Assembly (NCBI RefSeq): GCF_027947595.1
Contig: NZ_CP116257.1
Span: 4,464,001 to 4,528,000 of the forward strand
Origin: Streptomyces lienomycini
Lineage (GTDB): Bacteria; Actinomycetota; Actinomycetes; Streptomycetales; Streptomycetaceae
Reading direction: 5' to 3'
Length of the DNA: 64,000 nt
Of this stretch, positions 7,483 through 16,313 are shown in pieces. Every line of letters starts with the position of its first letter. Position 1 is the first letter of the stretch. The notes under the pieces are model-generated. The model was not told the origin of the DNA. It searched no databases and saw only the letters and a list, made by a program, of their open reading frames with translations. Position numbers and translations under genes: made by a program.

Positions 7483-8243
7483 CGGCGACCGGGGACCGCA
7501 CGGCGGTCCGCGTCGAGAACCTGGTGCGTTCCTTCGGCGACCGCAGGGTGCTGGACGGGCTCGACCTGTCCATCGCGCCCGGTGAGTTCGTGGCGCTCCT
7601 CGGCCGCAGCGGTTCCGGCAAGAGCACACTGCTGCGGGCCCTGGCGGGGCTCGACCACGAGGTGGCGGGCAGCGGCGGCCTGAGCGCCCCGGACCATGTG
7701 TCCGTGGTCTTCCAGGACGCACGGCTGCTGCCCTGGAAGCGGCTGCTGGACAACGTCGTCCTGGGCCTGTCCGGGCCGCTGGCCGCGGACCGGGGCCGGG
7801 ACGCCCTCGCCGAGGTCGGCCTCGCCGGGCGCGAACGCGCCTGGCCCGTGGAGCTGTCGGGCGGCGAACAGCAGCGTGTCGCGCTCGCCCGGTCCCTCGT
7901 GCGCGAGCCCCGACTGCTGCTCGCCGACGAGCCGTTCGGCGCGCTGGACGCGCTGACCCGGTCCAGGATGCACGCCCTGCTGCGGCGGCTCTGCGAGCGG
8001 CACCGGCCCGCCGTACTGCTCGTCACCCACGACGTCGACGAGGCCGTCGCGCTCGCGGACCGCGTCGTGGTGCTGGACCGGGGCCGGATCTCGGCCGACC
8101 TTCCGGTGCGGCTCCCGGCACCGCACCGGCACGGCGGCGCCGCGTACGAGGCCCTGCGCGGCCGGCTGCTCGCCCGGCTGGGAGTGGACGCCGCGGGGCG
8201 GGCCGAGGACATCGACAGCGACGGACAGGAGAAGACGGCATGA
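7458..8243 (+). CDS. ABC transporter ATP-binding protein (SsuB/TauB-like)
   Basis: A 261-residue ATPase of the sulfonate/nitrate importer class. Walker A is GRSGSGKST (about residue 49), the Q-loop is VVFQDARLLPW, the signature is LSGGEQQRVALARSL, Walker B is LLLADEPFGALDALT, and the H-loop is VTHDVDEA. The LLPW and DEPFGALD wording is characteristic of SsuB and TauB. GAGAGGAGGG lies before ATG 7458, inside the permease gene. Its stop overlaps the monooxygenase start by ATGA. It powers the importer formed with the two preceding genes. Confidence 0.88.
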   Translation: MAAHAGGLTATGDRTAVRVENLVRSFGDRRVLDGLDLSIAPGEFVALLGRSGSGKSTLLRALAGLDHEVAGSGGLSAPDHVSVVFQDARLLPWKRLLDNVVLGLSGPLAADRGRDALAEVGLAGRERAWPVELSGGEQQRVALARSLVREPRLLLADEPFGALDALTRSRMHALLRRLCERHRPAVLLVTHDVDEAVALADRVVVLDRGRISADLPVRLPAPHRHGGAAYEALRGRLLARLGVDAAGRAEDIDSDGQEKTA

Positions 8244-9562
8244 GCGCCCGGAAGCTGCACCTGAACCTGTTCGTCTACCCGGGCGGGCATCACGAGGCCG
8301 CTTGGCGGCACCACGGCACCGACCCCGAGGACCTCCTGGACATCCGCTTCTACCAGGACCTGGCCCGCCGGGCCGAGGCGGCCGCGTTCGACGCCGTGTT
8401 CTTCGCCGACGGCCCGTCCCTGGCGGACAACGTCCGCTATGCCAGCCGCTTCCGGCTCGAACCCTTCACCTGGCTGTCCGCGGTCGCGGCGGCCACCGAA
8501 CGCATCGGCCTGATCGCCACCGCCTCGACCACGTACACCGAGCCGTACAACCTGGCCCGCCTCTTCTCCTCACTCGACCACCTCAGCGGGGGCCGGGCCG
8601 GCTGGAACATCGTCACCACCGGCGCCCCGCAGGCCGCCGGGAACTTCGGCCTCGACGCCCACCCGGTACACGCCGAACGGTACGACCGCGCACGGGAGTT
8701 CGTGGAGGTGGTGACGAAGCTCTGGGACAGCTGGGAGGACGAGGCACTCGTCGTCGACCAGAAGTCCGGCGTGTTCGCCGACACCGAGCGCATCCACGAG
8801 ATCAACCACACCGGCCGTCACCTCAAGGTGCGCGGACCCCTGAACCTCCCCCGCTCCCCCCAGGGCCGCCCGGTGTACGTCCAGGCCGGTTCGTCCGAGG
8901 ACGGCCGTGCCTTCGCCGCCGCGTACGCCGAGGCCGTGTTCACGGCGCACCAGACGCTGCGCAGCGGTCAGGAGTTCTACGCCGACCTCAAGGCGCGGGC
9001 CGCGGCACTGGGCCGTGACCCGGCCCGGCTGATCGTGCTGCCCGGCATCAGTCCCTTCATCGGCTCGACCGAGGCGGAGGCGCACGCGCTGCACCAGGAG
9101 TTCGACGAACTCACCCAGCCCGAGTACTCGCTCCACCTGCTCCAGCGCCTGCTGGGTCTGGAGCTGAGCACCGCCGAGCTGGACGGGCCCGTGCCCCGGC
9201 GGCTCATCGAGACCCGGGGAGAGCGCGGCAACGGCAGCCGCTTCCGGCTGGTCCTGGACATCATCGACCGCGAACGGCCCACCGTGCGCGAGCTGCTGCA
9301 CCGGCTCGCGGGCGCCCGCGGCCACCGCGTGGTGGCGGGTACCCCGGAGCAGGTCGCCGACCGGATCCAGGAGTGGTTCGAGCAGGGGGCGGCCGACGGT
9401 TTCAACATCATGCCGCCCTGGCTGACCGGTGGCTTCGACCTCTTCGCCGACCAGGTGGTACCGCTGCTGCGGGAACGGGGCCTGTTCCGCGCCGCGTACG
9501 ACGGCGCCACACTGCGCGACCACTACGGTCTGCCGAGGCCCGCCGCGGAACCCGTTCGCTGA
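8240..9562 (+). CDS. FMN-dependent monooxygenase, NtaA/SnaA/DszA family
   Basis: A 440-residue flavin-dependent oxygenase of the bacterial-luciferase superfamily, NtaA/SnaA/DszA/DmoA branch. It starts KLHLNLFVYPGGHHEAAWRH and has the family segments AVAAATERIGLIATASTTYTEPYNLARLFSSLDHLSGGRAGWNIVTT, ERYDRAREFVEVVTKLWDSW, and PVYVQAGSSEDGRAFAA. These enzymes use FMNH2 from a separate reductase to cleave C-S or C-N bonds. As last gene of the transporter operon (ATGA overlap), it probably desulfurises the imported compound. The exact substrate is unknown: DszA-like sulfones, dimethyl sulfide-type and sulfonate substrates are all compatible. No FMN reductase gene is in the operon. Confidence 0.85.
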   Translation: MSARKLHLNLFVYPGGHHEAAWRHHGTDPEDLLDIRFYQDLARRAEAAAFDAVFFADGPSLADNVRYASRFRLEPFTWLSAVAAATERIGLIATASTTYTEPYNLARLFSSLDHLSGGRAGWNIVTTGAPQAAGNFGLDAHPVHAERYDRAREFVEVVTKLWDSWEDEALVVDQKSGVFADTERIHEINHTGRHLKVRGPLNLPRSPQGRPVYVQAGSSEDGRAFAAAYAEAVFTAHQTLRSGQEFYADLKARAAALGRDPARLIVLPGISPFIGSTEAEAHALHQEFDELTQPEYSLHLLQRLLGLELSTAELDGPVPRRLIETRGERGNGSRFRLVLDIIDRERPTVRELLHRLAGARGHRVVAGTPEQVADRIQEWFEQGAADGFNIMPPWLTGGFDLFADQVVPLLRERGLFRAAYDGATLRDHYGLPRPAAEPVR

Positions 9563-9572
9563 GGGGGGCGAG

Positions 9573-9615
9573 GGCGGCCCCGGACGTATCGGCGTACGCG
9601 GCGTCCGGGGCCGCC
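9573..9615 (+). terminator. 14-bp GC hairpin terminator after organosulfur operon
   Basis: Arms 9573-9586 and 9602-9615 are exact complements (GGCGGCCCCGGACG), with a 15-nt loop, beginning 10 bp after the monooxygenase stop. The rest of the 198-bp gap to the leftward Rpf-like gene shows nothing else. Confidence 0.75.
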
Positions 9616-9760
9616 GCCCGGCTCCCCCGCCGGGGACTGCCCGTCCTGCGGCCGCGGGAAACGGGAGGCGGCGGTGATCGGCGCCAGTGCACCCCCACGG
9701 GTTACCCCGGTCAACCCGGCGGACCGTCCGCGGCGCCGGCGTGGGAGCGGACGGCCGTGG

Positions 9761-10141
<381 letters not shown>

Positions 10142-10224
10142 TCACGTGACCGCCGATCGCCGCGTGGGTCACCGTGGCTTGGGCCAGTCGGAGCACGCCC
10201 CTCCCCCCCCGGCCCCCGCATGCC

Positions 10225-11697
10225 TCACGGCACCGACGGCGCGCGTTCCGGGCTGTCCGGCACCGCCGCCTCGGCGGCGAGGTGGTCGGGGACGGCCTCC
10301 GCGTCGACGAGCCGGTTGAGCCGGCGCGGGACGTCGAAGCCGATCAGCAGGATCACCACGAGGGTCAGCGAGAAGGTCAGCACCGCCAGCGACTGGCCCA
10401 GGGACATGCTCGACGCCAGCCTCGCCCCGAGCACCGGCGCCACGGCCCCGCCCAGCGCGCCGACGTTGTAGGTGAAGCCCAGGAACGCGGCCCGCGTCTC
10501 GGTCGGGAAGTGCCCGGCGATGTACTTGGGCAGCAGCCCGGAGATGCCCTGACCGCAGGCGAGCATCAGGAACAGCAGGACGCCCAGTTGCAGTTGGCTG
10601 TCCCGGATGGCGAAGACGGGGAACACGAAGACCACGCCGACCGCCAGGGTGCAGGCGTACGCCCTGCGGGTGCCGAACCGGTCGCCCGTGAACCCGGCGA
10701 CGACGCAGCCCGTCGTCGTGCCGAATCCGGCGTAGTACAGCGCGTCGCTGACCTGCGCCGGAGTGAAGCCCAGTTCCGTCTTGAGGTAGGTGGGCAGCAG
10801 CGCCTGGACGGGCCAGCTGTAGAGGAAGGCGCAGAAGACGGTGACGCAGAGCGCGACGAGGAGCACCCACCGTTTGCGGCCGCCCAGTTGCACCGCGAAG
10901 GCGACGAGGCAGGCCGCCGACAGGACGGAGAGGACGGGCACCGCGCCCGCTCCGAGCGGCGTGAACACCGCGAAGAGCGACCCTGTGGCGACGGCCGCGA
11001 GCACGGTGTTCACCGTCGCCCGGCGGCGGTCCGCGAACAGCGGCCGCAAGGGGTGGGGCCGTTCCCCGGTGGCCGCCACCCGCGCCTGCCAGTCGTCGGC
11101 CTCGGGCAGCGCCCGGCGTACCCACAGCGCGACGACGACCGGGAACAGGCCGATGTAGAACAGCCAGCGCCAGCCGTGTCCGGGCACCACGTGCTCGTAC
11201 ACCTCGGCAGCCAGTACGCCGCCCAGCGAGAAGCCGGAGATGAGGAATCCGGAGGCGCGGTTGCGCAGCCGGGCGGGCCAGCTCTCCAGGACGTAGGTGG
11301 CGCCGGCGCTGTACTCGCCGGCCATGCCCATGCCGATCAGCAGGCGGGCGGTGAACAGGCTGGTGTAGTCCCAGGCGAAGCCGCAGGCGAAGGTGCCGAC
11401 CGAGTACAGCAGGATGCTGGCCACCATGGCGCTCTTGCGGCCGAACCGGTCGCCGAGCGCGCCGAGCACGGCGCCGCCCAGCCAGCGGGTGATGAAGGCC
11501 CCGGAGACCAGGCTGGCGGATTCGACGGTCGTCAGTGCGAAGTCGTCGGCGATCTCGGTCAGCACCAGGGTGATGAGGACGAAGTCGAAACCGTCGAGGA
11601 GGTAGCCGATCCAGGCGGCGAAGAAGGACTTCCACTTCTGCCGGGTGACCTCGCGGTACCAGGGCGGGGAGGTCGGGATGGTGCGGGCAGATGACAT
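10225..11697 (-). CDS. MFS transporter, metabolite:H+ symporter type
   Basis: A 490-residue major facilitator with about 12 spans. The first span carries LLDGFDFVLITLVL and the loop 2-3 motif is GDRFGRKSAM, both typical of the sialate/aromatic-acid:H+ symporter groups. Loop 8-9 repeats the motif as GDRFGTRRAY. A long N-terminal cytoplasmic tail contains REVTRQKWKSFFAAW. ATG 11697 follows AGGATCGCC at 6 nt, and in-frame upstream codons lack a ribosome-binding site. On the minus strand a TTGACA (11836-11831) could be its -35. Substrate unknown: sugar acid, sialate-like or aromatic acid are all possible. Confidence 0.83.
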   Translation of the reverse strand: MSSARTIPTSPPWYREVTRQKWKSFFAAWIGYLLDGFDFVLITLVLTEIADDFALTTVESASLVSGAFITRWLGGAVLGALGDRFGRKSAMVASILLYSVGTFACGFAWDYTSLFTARLLIGMGMAGEYSAGATYVLESWPARLRNRASGFLISGFSLGGVLAAEVYEHVVPGHGWRWLFYIGLFPVVVALWVRRALPEADDWQARVAATGERPHPLRPLFADRRRATVNTVLAAVATGSLFAVFTPLGAGAVPVLSVLSAACLVAFAVQLGGRKRWVLLVALCVTVFCAFLYSWPVQALLPTYLKTELGFTPAQVSDALYYAGFGTTTGCVVAGFTGDRFGTRRAYACTLAVGVVFVFPVFAIRDSQLQLGVLLFLMLACGQGISGLLPKYIAGHFPTETRAAFLGFTYNVGALGGAVAPVLGARLASSMSLGQSLAVLTFSLTLVVILLIGFDVPRRLNRLVDAEAVPDHLAAEAAVPDSPERAPSVP

Positions 11698-11989
11698 GGC
11701 GATCCTGTGCGGGCCCGTGCGAGGGGGAGACACGCGTCGGGGACGAGCGGGCGGGCGGGACGGGGCCCCGGTGACCGAGAACGCAGGAGGTCCGACGTCC
11801 TGGGGAAGTCACACATGGCGGAGCACCGGCTGTCAAGGGTCGACGTCGCACGTCGCCTGCGCCCGGTCACGGTCGGGTCGGCACCGGCGCCGGGCGGGCA
11901 CCCCTCGTTCGTGTGAAGAAACGCGGAGGTGTCGTCCAGTCGGGTGACAGCCGGGCGGGTGCGTCCGCGCGCCCGCTTACGGTTTCGCG

Positions 11990-12481
11990 GTGACCTCGAT
12001 CTCCACTGACCCGCGCCCCCTGCGAACCGCCGACCTCGGCACGCTCGTCATCATGTGCTGGAGCCGTGAGACGCCCGCCGGCGACGTCCCCTTCCTCCTC
12101 GCCTGCTCCCTCGGCGACGGGGCGGGCGGCCCGGAGGCGGCCCCGGCCGCCGTGGAAGGGCTGCTGAGCCGTGCCGGACTCGCCGTGGGCGGCGACACCG
12201 TCCTGGACGCGACCGTCCTGCCCGCGCTGCCGGTCGGGCTGCTCGTCGTGCCGGGCGCGGCGGCCCTCACCATGCCGGGCGTCAACGCCCAGTTCGTTCC
12301 CACCCAGCGGTGGCGGGCGGCGGTGGACCAGCGAGGCTACGCCTGTCTCATCTTCGCCACCCGTCCCTGGCCCGGCGGCGAGCCCGGTGACGGCGAGGCG
12401 GTCGCCGCCTTCGCCAACGACGAGGACACCCTCTCCTCGGCGGCTCAGGTCGTCCTGCCCGTACGCAGCCTGCGGAGCTGA
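11990..12481 (+). CDS. Conserved Streptomyces protein, DUF5949-like
   Basis: A 163-residue soluble protein without signal or membrane segment. It recalls the Streptomyces-specific DUF5949 family: an N-terminal LRTADLGTLVIMCWS, a middle VPGAAALTMPGVNAQF, and YACLIFATRPWPGGEPG with a C-terminal EDTLSSAAQVVLPVRSL. No catalytic motif is evident. GTG 11990 fits the family start. It is divergent from the MFS gene and convergent with the isochorismatase-like gene. Function unknown. Confidence 0.65.
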   Translation: MTSISTDPRPLRTADLGTLVIMCWSRETPAGDVPFLLACSLGDGAGGPEAAPAAVEGLLSRAGLAVGGDTVLDATVLPALPVGLLVVPGAAALTMPGVNAQFVPTQRWRAAVDQRGYACLIFATRPWPGGEPGDGEAVAAFANDEDTLSSAAQVVLPVRSLRS

Positions 12482-12490
12482 CACCGGGCA

Positions 12491-12515
12491 CCCGCCCCTC
12501 TCACGGGGCGGCGGG
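12491..12515. terminator. GC hairpin between convergent genes
   Basis: CCCGCCCC is followed by a TCTCA-containing loop and GGGGCGGCGGG, an almost perfect stem in the 39-bp gap between two convergent stop codons. It could terminate both transcripts. Confidence 0.5.
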
Positions 12516-12520
12516 TCCCC

Positions 12521-13057
12521 TCACGTCCACAGCTCGCCGCTGTCGCACACCAGGGCGCCCATGTTCCGCTCCATCATGCGCAGCGCCGCGTCCGCCAGGT
12601 CGGCGTGGATGTGGGCCACCGCGTCGCGCGGCACGATGACCTGGAGGTGGCGGATGTGCGCGTCGAGCGCCGAGTACAGCACGCACTGCTCGGTCACCTG
12701 CCCGCACAGCACGAGCCGGTCGATTCCCTGCTGGTGGAGCAGGTAGGTCAGCGGGGTCTCGAAGAAGACCGAGTGACGTGCCTTGACCACGAAGAGGGAG
12801 GACTCGTCGGGCTTCAGTGGCTCGACGAGCCGGGAGTGGGGTCCGGAGAGGGCCTTGTCGAGGATCTCGCCGTGGTGCGAGCGCCACTCCCCGAAGTTGT
12901 CGTTGACGTAGATCACCGGGACGCCCTGCCGCCTCGCCCGCTCGAGCAGGCCGGTGACCTTCGGCAGCACGGCCTCCACGGCCGGGATCAGGTGCTCGGC
13001 GTCCTGGTGGTCGTAGGTGTTGATCATGTCGATGACGATCAGCGCGGTCTTGCCCAT
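12521..13057 (-). CDS. Isochorismatase-like cysteine hydrolase
   Basis: A 178-residue hydrolase of the isochorismatase/nicotinamidase superfamily. The catalytic residues are seen as Asp in LIVIDMINTYDH (near residue 9), Lys in VVKARHSVF (near 105), and Cys in LCGQVTEQCVLYSALDAH (near 140). Length equals the family minimum. ATG 13057 sits directly at the conserved first beta strand. The substrate (amide, carbamate or isochorismate-type ether) cannot be assigned. Confidence 0.83.
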   Translation of the reverse strand: MGKTALIVIDMINTYDHQDAEHLIPAVEAVLPKVTGLLERARRQGVPVIYVNDNFGEWRSHHGEILDKALSGPHSRLVEPLKPDESSLFVVKARHSVFFETPLTYLLHQQGIDRLVLCGQVTEQCVLYSALDAHIRHLQVIVPRDAVAHIHADLADAALRMMERNMGALVCDSGELWT

Positions 13058-13096
13058 GCCGCCCAGGTTGCCACCCGGCGGCGGGAAAACGCCTCT

Positions 13097-13125
13097 CCAC
13101 CCGCCGACCGCGGGTGGGCGGGTGG
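13097..13125 (-). terminator. 9-bp stem hairpin after Mrr-type gene
   Basis: CCACCCGCC (13097-13105) and GGCGGGTGG (13117-13125) are exact complements, just beyond the leftward gene ending at 13132. Confidence 0.45.
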
Positions 13126-13131
13126 CCCCGC

Positions 13132-13926
13132 TCATCCCTGGGTCCGGCCGGCGGGCCCCGTCCCCTCCGCCTCGGGCGGGAGCGGCTCCCAGGGGGCCGG
13201 TCCCCCGCCCTCGCACCAGTCGCGCAGCCGCTCCTCGTTCACGCAGACTATGCCGGACCGCTCGGCGTAGTCCGCGGCCGGTGCGGTGAAGTCGGTGCTG
13301 GTGACGAGGACCGCCACATCGGCCTCGTGGACGGTGAAGCAGGTGCCGCCGAAACGCTGGAGGTCCTGGGAGCCGACCTTGTTGTCGTCGCTGTAGCGCT
13401 TGCACTGGATGACGATCCGCCGGCCGTCGGGCGCCACCGCCAGCACGTCGGCGCCGAGGTCGCCCGCCCCGCCCACGACCTCGACCTCGGCGCAGCCGTC
13501 CCGCCGGCACAGGTCGGCTATCGCCTCCTCGAACTCGTCGGGGCTGAGCTCCAGGTGCTCGGTGGGGACGAGCAGGGTGGTCTCCTCGCCGGGCGCGTGC
13601 TCCGCCGGTCGCGCCGCGCGGTCCTCCTCCAGTTCGTCCAGGGTCGTCGCCGTGGCCACCGCCAGGGCGTCCGTGGTGCGCAGGGCCGCCCGTGCCGCGG
13701 GGTCGCGGCCGCGCACCCGCCGGCGCAGAAGGACGGCCGTGACCGTCCCGAGCAGCAGGACGAGCACCCACGCCGGGCGCCGTTCCGCGACGTCGAACGC
13801 CATGCGCACGACCCACCCGGCCAGGACCAGGGCGATGGCGGCGAGGCCGAACGTCACGGTCGTCGCCCGGAGGTCGAAGCGACGCCTCGCACGTCTGTCT
13901 GGGGCACGGCGTTCGGGCACGGTCAC
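13132..13926 (-). CDS. Membrane protein with Mrr-type restriction endonuclease fold
   Basis: A 264-residue protein. Two membrane segments (about 24-45 and 52-68) precede a linker and a C-terminal Mrr_cat domain (about 125-240). The PD-(D/E)xK core is readable as DLGADVLAVAPDGRRIVIQCKRY, with D and QxK in the expected order. A later ITS-like VLVTSTDFTAPAADYAERSGIVCVNEERLRDW matches Mrr-family ends. GTG 13926 follows GGAGGAGCGACAAC. Membrane-anchored Mrr-fold proteins are common in actinobacteria and mostly uncharacterised. A role in cleaving modified or foreign DNA is possible but unproven. Confidence 0.8.
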   Translation of the reverse strand: MTVPERRAPDRRARRRFDLRATTVTFGLAAIALVLAGWVVRMAFDVAERRPAWVLVLLLGTVTAVLLRRRVRGRDPAARAALRTTDALAVATATTLDELEEDRAARPAEHAPGEETTLLVPTEHLELSPDEFEEAIADLCRRDGCAEVEVVGGAGDLGADVLAVAPDGRRIVIQCKRYSDDNKVGSQDLQRFGGTCFTVHEADVAVLVTSTDFTAPAADYAERSGIVCVNEERLRDWCEGGGPAPWEPLPPEAEGTGPAGRTQG

Positions 13927-14069
13927 GTTGTCGCTCCTCCACGGATGGCCGACATGAAGATCATGTACGCCTTGTGCCCAAGAACCACCGCTTCAGCGCC
14001 CGTTCATGACACGCCGTCGGATGGCTCATCACCACCGTCGGGGAATATTTCAGGCATACCTTTCCGAAT

Positions 14070-15143
14070 ATGAAGAAATGCCATGTCGTGTACCTGGTGT
14101 GCACCGCAGCGATGATCGGGACGGCGCTCGGCGCGGCTCCCGCGTCCTCCGTCCCCATGACCCACGTGGTCCACCCCGGAGAGTCGATCCAGAAGGCGGT
14201 GGACGCCGCCCACTCGGGCGACACCGTCCTGGTCGCCCCCGGCACCTACTACGAGAGCGTCAAGGTGAGCACTCCGGGACTCACCCTGCGCGGCGTGGGC
14301 CGCGGCACGGTCGTCAGGCCGAGCACGAAGAAGGCGGCCGACGGCAACACCTGCGCCGAGGGCGGCAACGGCATCTGCGTGATCGGGACGAAGGACAAGA
14401 ACGTCAAGGGCATCACCGTCGCCGACCTCACGGTCACCGGCTTCACCCGCACCGGCGTGTTCTCCATGGCCACCGACGGGCTGACGGTCCGGAACGTGAA
14501 CGCGGTGAAGAACGGTGTCTGGGGCATCGCCCAGGAGCGCTCGGTCCACGGCACCTTCCGCGGCAACACCGCCCGCGACAACGGCGACGCGGGCATCTTC
14601 CTCGCCAACAACATCAAGGCCGAGGAGGGCGCCGCCGACACCGAGGGCACCCTCGTCGCGCACAACCGGCTCGAGGGCAACCGCATCGGCGTCACCGTCC
14701 GGCGGCTGCGCAACCTCGCCGTCGCGGACAACCACATCACCGGCAACTGCGCGGGCGTGTTCGTCGTCGGCGACGAGAACAAGCCCAAGGCCGGCGACCT
14801 GGTCGTGCGCGACAACCACGTGGTGCGCAACAACAAGTCGTGCCCGAAGACCGACCGGCTGGAGGCGCTCCAGGGCTCCGGCATCGTCCTGACCGGCGTC
14901 GAGAAGGTCCTGGTCGCCGACAACACCGTCGAGGGCAACTCGGGCACGTCGTCGATGTCGGGCGGCATCGTCCTGGCCGCGAGCATGGTGGGCACCGCCA
15001 ACGCGAAGAACGAGGTCAACGGCAACCGGCTGAGCGGGAACTCCCCCGCCGACCTGGTGAACGCCGGGACCGGCGACACCGCCAGGAGCAACACCTTCAC
15101 CGGCAACGCCTGCGGCGCCTCCAAGCCCGCGGGCCTGTGCTGA
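14070..15143 (+). CDS. Secreted right-handed beta-helix repeat protein
   Basis: A 357-residue secreted protein with a signal peptide ending near ASS (residue 27). It begins with IQKAVDAAHSGDTVLVAPGTYYESV, the standard opening of NosD/pectate-lyase-like beta helices. Repeated Asn-rich turns follow (NTARDN, NRLEGN, NHITGN, NTVEGN, NRLSGN, NTFTGN). Cysteines near the end (GNACG, AGLC) may close the helix. Such folds bind or cleave polysaccharides, but no catalytic residues can be assigned. The ribosome-binding site before ATG 14070 is poor. Confidence 0.8.
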   Translation: MKKCHVVYLVCTAAMIGTALGAAPASSVPMTHVVHPGESIQKAVDAAHSGDTVLVAPGTYYESVKVSTPGLTLRGVGRGTVVRPSTKKAADGNTCAEGGNGICVIGTKDKNVKGITVADLTVTGFTRTGVFSMATDGLTVRNVNAVKNGVWGIAQERSVHGTFRGNTARDNGDAGIFLANNIKAEEGAADTEGTLVAHNRLEGNRIGVTVRRLRNLAVADNHITGNCAGVFVVGDENKPKAGDLVVRDNHVVRNNKSCPKTDRLEALQGSGIVLTGVEKVLVADNTVEGNSGTSSMSGGIVLAASMVGTANAKNEVNGNRLSGNSPADLVNAGTGDTARSNTFTGNACGASKPAGLC

Positions 15144-15207
15144 GCCGGCCGCAGCCACCCGTGGACCGAAGAGGGCCCATGGACCGAAGAAGGAAGGAAA
15201 GCGGCAC

Positions 15208-16236
15208 ATGACGACCGCACAGACTGCCCCGCCCCCGCCCATGCGGCTGAGGGAGCTCGTGTTCGGGGCGGCGTGTGCCGCCGCCCTCCGCGCGGCCGCC
15301 CGGCTCGGTGTCGCCGACGCCCTCGGCGAGACCCCCACGGCCGTGGAGGACCTCGCGGCCGCGGTGAAGACCGAGCCCAAGCCGCTGCGCCGGCTGCTGC
15401 GCGCCCTGACCTGCTACGGCGTCTTCACCGAGCACAAGGACGGCGCCTTCGCGCACACCGACATGTCCCGCCTGCTGCGCGAGGACGACCCGCACAGCCT
15501 GCGCAACATCACCCTGTGGTGCACCGAGCCGTGGACCTGGGACGCCTGGCCCCTGCTCGACGAGGCGGTACGCACCGGCTCCAACGTCGTCGAGGGCCTG
15601 TACGGCAAGGAGTTCTTCACCTACCTCAACGAGGACGCCCCCCAGTCGGCCGAGGTGTTCAACCGTGCCATGACGACGTCCAGCCGGCAGTCGGCCCAGG
15701 ACGTCGCCGCGCTGCTCGACCTGTCGGGCAGCGCGTCGGTCGCCGACATCGGCGGCGGCCAGGGGCACGTGGTGGCGAGCCTGCTGGAGAAGTACCCCGC
15801 CATGCAGGGCACCCTGCTCGACCTGCCGCGGGTGGTGGAGAACGCCGACCCCCGGCTGCGCGAGGGCGGCTCGCTCGCGGACCGCGTCCGGATCGTGCCG
15901 GGCGACTGCCGCGAGGCCATCCCCGTGCGGGCCGACGTGTACGTCATCAAGAACATCCTGGAGTGGGACGACGAGAGCACCGCTCGCGCCCTGCGCAACG
16001 TCATGGCGGCCGGCGGGCCCGGGGCGCGGGTCGTCGTCATCGAGAACCTCGTCGACGACAGCCCCTCGATGCGGTTCAGCACCGCCATGGACCTGCTGCT
16101 CCTCCTCAACGTCGGCGGCGCCAAGCACACCACCGACAGCATGGTCGGCCGGCTGACCGACGCGGGCCTCGTCATCGGCGACATCCGCCCGGTCAACCCG
16201 TACCTGCACGCCTTCGACTGCACCGTGCCGAAGTGA
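15208..16236 (+). CDS. SAM-dependent O-methyltransferase (AOMT/plant-type family)
   Basis: A 342-residue methyltransferase of the family used on polyketides and small phenols. The N-terminal dimerisation winged helix (about 10-95) contains AARLGVADALGETPTAVEDLAAAV. The Rossmann domain has motif I VADIGGGQGHVVASLLEKYP (near 175-195), LDLPRVVENA, GDCREAIPVRADVYVIKNILEWDDE, and LLLLLNVGGAKHTTDSMVGRLTDAGL. The strong site GAAGGAAGG precedes ATG 15208. It faces the SchA/CurD gene across an exceptional hairpin. A role in aromatic polyketide tailoring is suggested by that neighbour but not shown. Confidence 0.85.
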   Translation: MTTAQTAPPPPMRLRELVFGAACAAALRAAARLGVADALGETPTAVEDLAAAVKTEPKPLRRLLRALTCYGVFTEHKDGAFAHTDMSRLLREDDPHSLRNITLWCTEPWTWDAWPLLDEAVRTGSNVVEGLYGKEFFTYLNEDAPQSAEVFNRAMTTSSRQSAQDVAALLDLSGSASVADIGGGQGHVVASLLEKYPAMQGTLLDLPRVVENADPRLREGGSLADRVRIVPGDCREAIPVRADVYVIKNILEWDDESTARALRNVMAAGGPGARVVVIENLVDDSPSMRFSTAMDLLLLLNVGGAKHTTDSMVGRLTDAGLVIGDIRPVNPYLHAFDCTVPK

Positions 16237-16250
16237 GCTGACCCGCGGAC

Positions 16251-16304
16251 GCACACGCGTCGGCCGCCGGACCGCCACCCAGCGGTCCGGCGGCCGACGT
16301 GTGC
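16251..16304. terminator. Very strong bidirectional hairpin (18-bp perfect core stem)
   Basis: Arms 16258-16275 and 16282-16299 are exact 18-bp complements with a 6-nt loop (CACCCA). Five more pairs (GCACA/TGTGC) extend the stem outward after a 2-nt bulge. The hairpin occupies the gap between the convergent methyltransferase (stop 16236) and SchA/CurD gene (stop at 16314). Confidence 0.8.
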
Positions 16305-16313
16305 GCGGGCCGT

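Noticed and set aside
10142..10149. TCACGTGA palindrome upstream of the Rpf-like gene
   Set aside because: An 8-bp palindrome is expected by chance at this scale. The neighbouring split repeat is the stronger signal.
11808..11836. Leftward promoter TTGACA-17-TGTGAC before the MFS gene
   Set aside because: The -35 is excellent but the -10 matches poorly, so it is not listed as a feature.
15160..15195. Short direct repeat TGGACCGAAGA before the O-methyltransferase
   Set aside because: Two copies only, overlapping the ribosome-binding region. Too short to call a functional element.
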